From contig DATGZX010000385.1 of NCBI GenBank assembly GCA_035296965.1, forward strand, positions 1 to 50,422: a stretch of DNA of 50,422 bases, in the 5' to 3' direction. The position numbers were made by a program, and so were the translations under genes. Below, piece by piece: positions 49,201-50,422 of the stretch (positions within the stretch are counted from its first letter, which is position 1; every line of letters begins with the position of its first letter). The stretch is from DATGZX01 sp035296965. GTDB lineage: Bacteria > Planctomycetota > Planctomycetia > Gemmatales > Gemmataceae. The notes beneath the pieces were generated by a model. That model searched no databases and had not been told where the DNA came from. It was given only the letters and a program-made list of their open reading frames with translations.

Positions 49201-49570
49201 CCCGCAGCGGATAAAGCGGCTTCTGGCCGACCTCGACAGTAACCGCTTCGCGGAGCGGGAGAAAGCTACGAGAGAACTGGAGCAGGATGGAGATGCCGAT
49301 GAGGGCGCGCTCCAGAGTTTCCTGGCTGGAATCTCTTCGACCGAGCCGAGGCGACGCGCCCAGATGCTGCTAGACAAACTTGGGATTCCGATTACGGACC
49401 CTGAGCAGTTGCGTGCTCTGAGAGCAGTCGAGGTCCTTGAACACACCGGTACGGCCGACGCCAGGCAATTGTTGGAAAAGATCGCTCAAGGTGCGCCAGA
49501 GGCCCGCCTGACACTGGACGCAAAAGCCTCTCTGATCAGGCTTTCGCACTTATCAAGAGGCGGGAAATAG
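46208..49570 (+). CDS. ECF sigma factor fused to WD40 and HEAT-like domains
   Basis: This encodes 1120 residues from ATG 46208, with GGGAG nine bases upstream; an alternative ATG lies at 46175. Sigma region 2 (about 30-110, AALVRRHGDLVWGVCRRRLR) and region 4 (about 140-200, RAARRLGWSLRTLDRRLAQG) lead to a membrane segment (about 268-285, SLAIALGIVIAGTGLIA). WD40-type beta-propeller repeats follow, each with a typical FSPDGRT or DGK turn, for example FSPDGRTVATALCVNF, LSPDGKTLFASASKTTVHAW and FTPDGRKLASAIMDTTILVW. A C-terminal HEAT-like module (RLLADLDSNRFAEREKATRE) echoes that of the second ECF gene. Such sigma-WD40 fusions are typical of planctomycetes, and the outer propeller may sense stimuli. 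Confidence 0.9.
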   Translation: MTSVRPHTILGYLHRLGGGLFDNSSDGELVRRFARTREEAAFAALVRRHGDLVWGVCRRRLRNAQDAEDVFQATFLVLARKAGSVRRPDAIANWLYGVAYRLALKVNAALLRRGLAEERLRVSWRETQASQTALHDVCVLLDDELHRLPQCYQEPLLLCYLEGETRDRAARRLGWSLRTLDRRLAQGRELLHKRLLRRGVTLSAAFLAPFLSTEGSSGAMPACLAATTIRAAVAFALTRAAADGSARVIALAEAVLKGMSLATFKSMTSLAIALGIVIAGTGLIARHALLAQGEHAPGVGFAVLAADDTDETLHAQANQGGIDRYGDPLPPGALLRLGTLRHRYLYRMQSHNQPLPDGQTVLTNTDKEVRWVDQRAGKLIDSWPLPRGQLVCGFSEDGRMVLLSDGQRLHLYDLKTREKLRLFEDRGEIGSRVEAHFSPDGRTVATALCVNFIPGLIRVWDVGSGKQLWQEGEIGSPRGRKILGFLEDGKTLALMDESDHRVSVRDRATGVERRAFSIATENLQIVFGLSPDGKTLFASASKTTVHAWDMASGKELAPFGGHEKMVHALAISRDGSTIVTGGADPFLLVWNWPECTVRRKIDLPTRHGVRELHISSDGKRVAVLFPETVQHTFELDSGREIATPLEAHRFFAGSLATAGGGELISGAQDNSVRLWDLRSGRQLREIQTSHPVGPMTLSLSTDGRLIATGDINSGTVELHERATGRLVSTIKSGGKSIRALAFIPGTCFLAISVRTTQFGAGGGKGNWFVALWNTEHNNEVRRLELVAEKLAVDPSGRFCAATGLGQTRILEVSSGRELLVLPEDVFTSGLVFSPDGRTLAWCGTKAMILLEVASGKERFRCEPSGEWPRTAQFSPDGRWLARANQRAVEMFDLLRGKITHSFVGPDNMVGALAFTPDGRKLASAIMDTTILVWDLAGVIGPRSGLEPEPDSDAVLASWRDLASADAKLAYRAIWVLVQAPKQSLPLLRQHLRAVPSRDPQRIKRLLADLDSNRFAEREKATRELEQDGDADEGALQSFLAGISSTEPRRRAQMLLDKLGIPITDPEQLRALRAVEVLEHTGTADARQLLEKIAQGAPEARLTLDAKASLIRLSHLSRGGK

Positions 49571-49664
49571 TAGCCGGGCCGCCACCCGACTGATAGATTT
49601 CGGATTGCGCTGGCTTCACGCATTCCTACTTCCCCTGGGAGGCCCCCGCGTTGGAACTCCTCGC

Positions 49665-50267
49665 ATGACGAATCTGATAAGGCAATGGCTGGAGCGGCTA
49701 GCGAGCTGGCCTGTAGTTGCTGTCCTGGCCGTGCCGACTCTGGGTCTCTTTCTCTTTTTCAATTTTCACCCGAGCATGGTCCCTTACTTGCAACAGGTGG
49801 GCGCCGGCGCGGCGCCGCTCGATATGCAGTTGGGTTATGGGCCCCAGGATGTGCAAAAACTATTCATTTCCTACGGCGCGGAGGGGCGCGAGCGTTATGG
49901 GCTGTTCCTGACCATCGACATGGTATTTGCAATTTCCTATGGCCTGTTCCTGGCGACGAGTCTCCGCTGCGCACTGCGACCGCCGGTTGCGACTGCTGAA
50001 AGCCGGTGGAATGACCTGTCGTTCCTGCCGTTGTGCGCCGCCGCGGCCGATTGCACTGAAAACCTATGCATCTTGCTGCTGTTGTCCGTCTATCCTGCGG
50101 TGCCCGCCGCCCTTGCTTACACCGCGAGCACGGCAACAATTGTGAAGTGGCTACTGGCCGCGATCAGCATCGTGTTGATCCTCATTGCGGTGGGGATACG
50201 CCTGACTTGGCGGACACGCCATCGAAGTACGCGGCAAGCTGATCAGGCAGGCCCCGCGAGGGCTTGA
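49665..50267 (+). CDS. Integral membrane protein of unknown function
   Basis: This encodes 200 residues from ATG 49665; a TTG at 49605 is less likely. It has about four membrane segments, for example WPVVAVLAVPTLGLFLFFNF, LFLTIDMVFAISYGLFLATS, NLCILLLLSVYPAVPAALAY and KWLLAAISIVLILIAVGIRL. The soluble loop after the first holds QQVGAGAAPLDMQLGYGPQD. No named family is recognised. It may be co-transcribed with the sigma gene 94 bases upstream, but there is no proof. Confidence 0.72.
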   Translation: MTNLIRQWLERLASWPVVAVLAVPTLGLFLFFNFHPSMVPYLQQVGAGAAPLDMQLGYGPQDVQKLFISYGAEGRERYGLFLTIDMVFAISYGLFLATSLRCALRPPVATAESRWNDLSFLPLCAAAADCTENLCILLLLSVYPAVPAALAYTASTATIVKWLLAAISIVLILIAVGIRLTWRTRHRSTRQADQAGPARA

Positions 50268-50422
50268 ACATCGCAACCCCAAAGTTCGAGTTTCGCACAT
50301 TCTAGCGCGGATTTCGAGCGGGCCGGCGGCCATTTTGTTGCCGGGGCAGCGCTCGTGAAGTGATGTGGAACTTGGAGGGAGCCGCTGAAAGCGCGGCTCA
50401 TCCGGTCCGGCTGAGAAGTTCG
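50268..50422. other. Right edge of the window, no feature seen
   Basis: 155 bases with no credible open frame or repeat. A gene continuing beyond the window edge cannot be excluded. Confidence 0.3.

Noticed and set aside
1..50422. tRNA, rRNA or riboswitch genes
   Set aside because: Reading both strands by eye, I found no cloverleaf with a TTC loop, no conserved rRNA string and no known riboswitch core. A covariance-model search would settle this.

Overview
The window looks like a chromosomal segment from a planctomycete, most probably a member of the Gemmata/Gemmatales branch. I infer this from gene content, not from a marker gene. The signs are Tat-exported DUF1501 proteins beside a PSCyt1/DUF1549/DUF1553 protein, three ECF sigma factors each fused to a membrane segment and a long C-terminal domain, a Hanks-type Ser/Thr kinase fused to a ligand-binding domain, a TPR gene beside a haem/FG-GAP protein, GTG/TTG starts, and many palindromic intergenic repeats. 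No rRNA, tRNA, CRISPR array or phage structural gene was seen.

Layout. 1-2320 is a decayed accessory patch: a translationally coupled gene pair resembling a toxin domain plus immunity protein, a truncated HNH-nuclease remnant, a frameshifted small gene and two diverged copies of one short sequence. 2605-3845 holds two VOC/PhnB-type proteins. 4175-6526 is a receptor-like kinase with a LivJ-type sensor. 6564-9162 (minus) is a zinc-ribbon membrane protein followed by a molybdopterin oxidoreductase. 9633-13376 (minus) holds a DUF1501 protein and an ankyrin-repeat protein, separated by a long inverted repeat. 13807-17256 is a second accessory island: a YcxB-like membrane protein, a two-gene unit of a membrane-GAF-like protein plus a small partner, and a toxin-antitoxin pair whose toxin is frameshifted. 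17368-18291 (minus) is a predicted Ntn-hydrolase. 18431-20422 holds a 170-bp element with inverted ends, an IS110-family transposase and a structured non-coding region just downstream.

21145-25328 carries a small conserved gene, an exported serine beta-lactamase-like hydrolase and an ECF sigma factor fused to a predicted zinc metallopeptidase. 25596-30177 (minus) is an envelope-stress-like cluster: an AI-2E transporter with an extra C-terminal domain, small membrane proteins, a YqjD-like protein and a DUF1469 protein. A broken piece of a second AI-2E gene lies at its far end. 30483-32893 holds a SAM methyltransferase, a conserved unknown, a lipoprotein and a McsA-like zinc protein. 33267-39775 is the planctomycete exported trio DUF1501, PSCyt1-DUF1549-DUF1553, DUF1501. 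39946-49570 holds a second and a third ECF-fusion sigma factor, with a TPR gene and a haem/FG-GAP gene between them. A membrane protein closes the window.

The strongest themes are signalling proteins that join a cytoplasmic output (kinase or sigma factor) to a predicted extracytoplasmic domain, exported degradative or redox proteins, and small mobile or palindromic elements that have invaded intergenic space and, in places, gene ends. All functional calls rest on motif reading alone; no database search was run.
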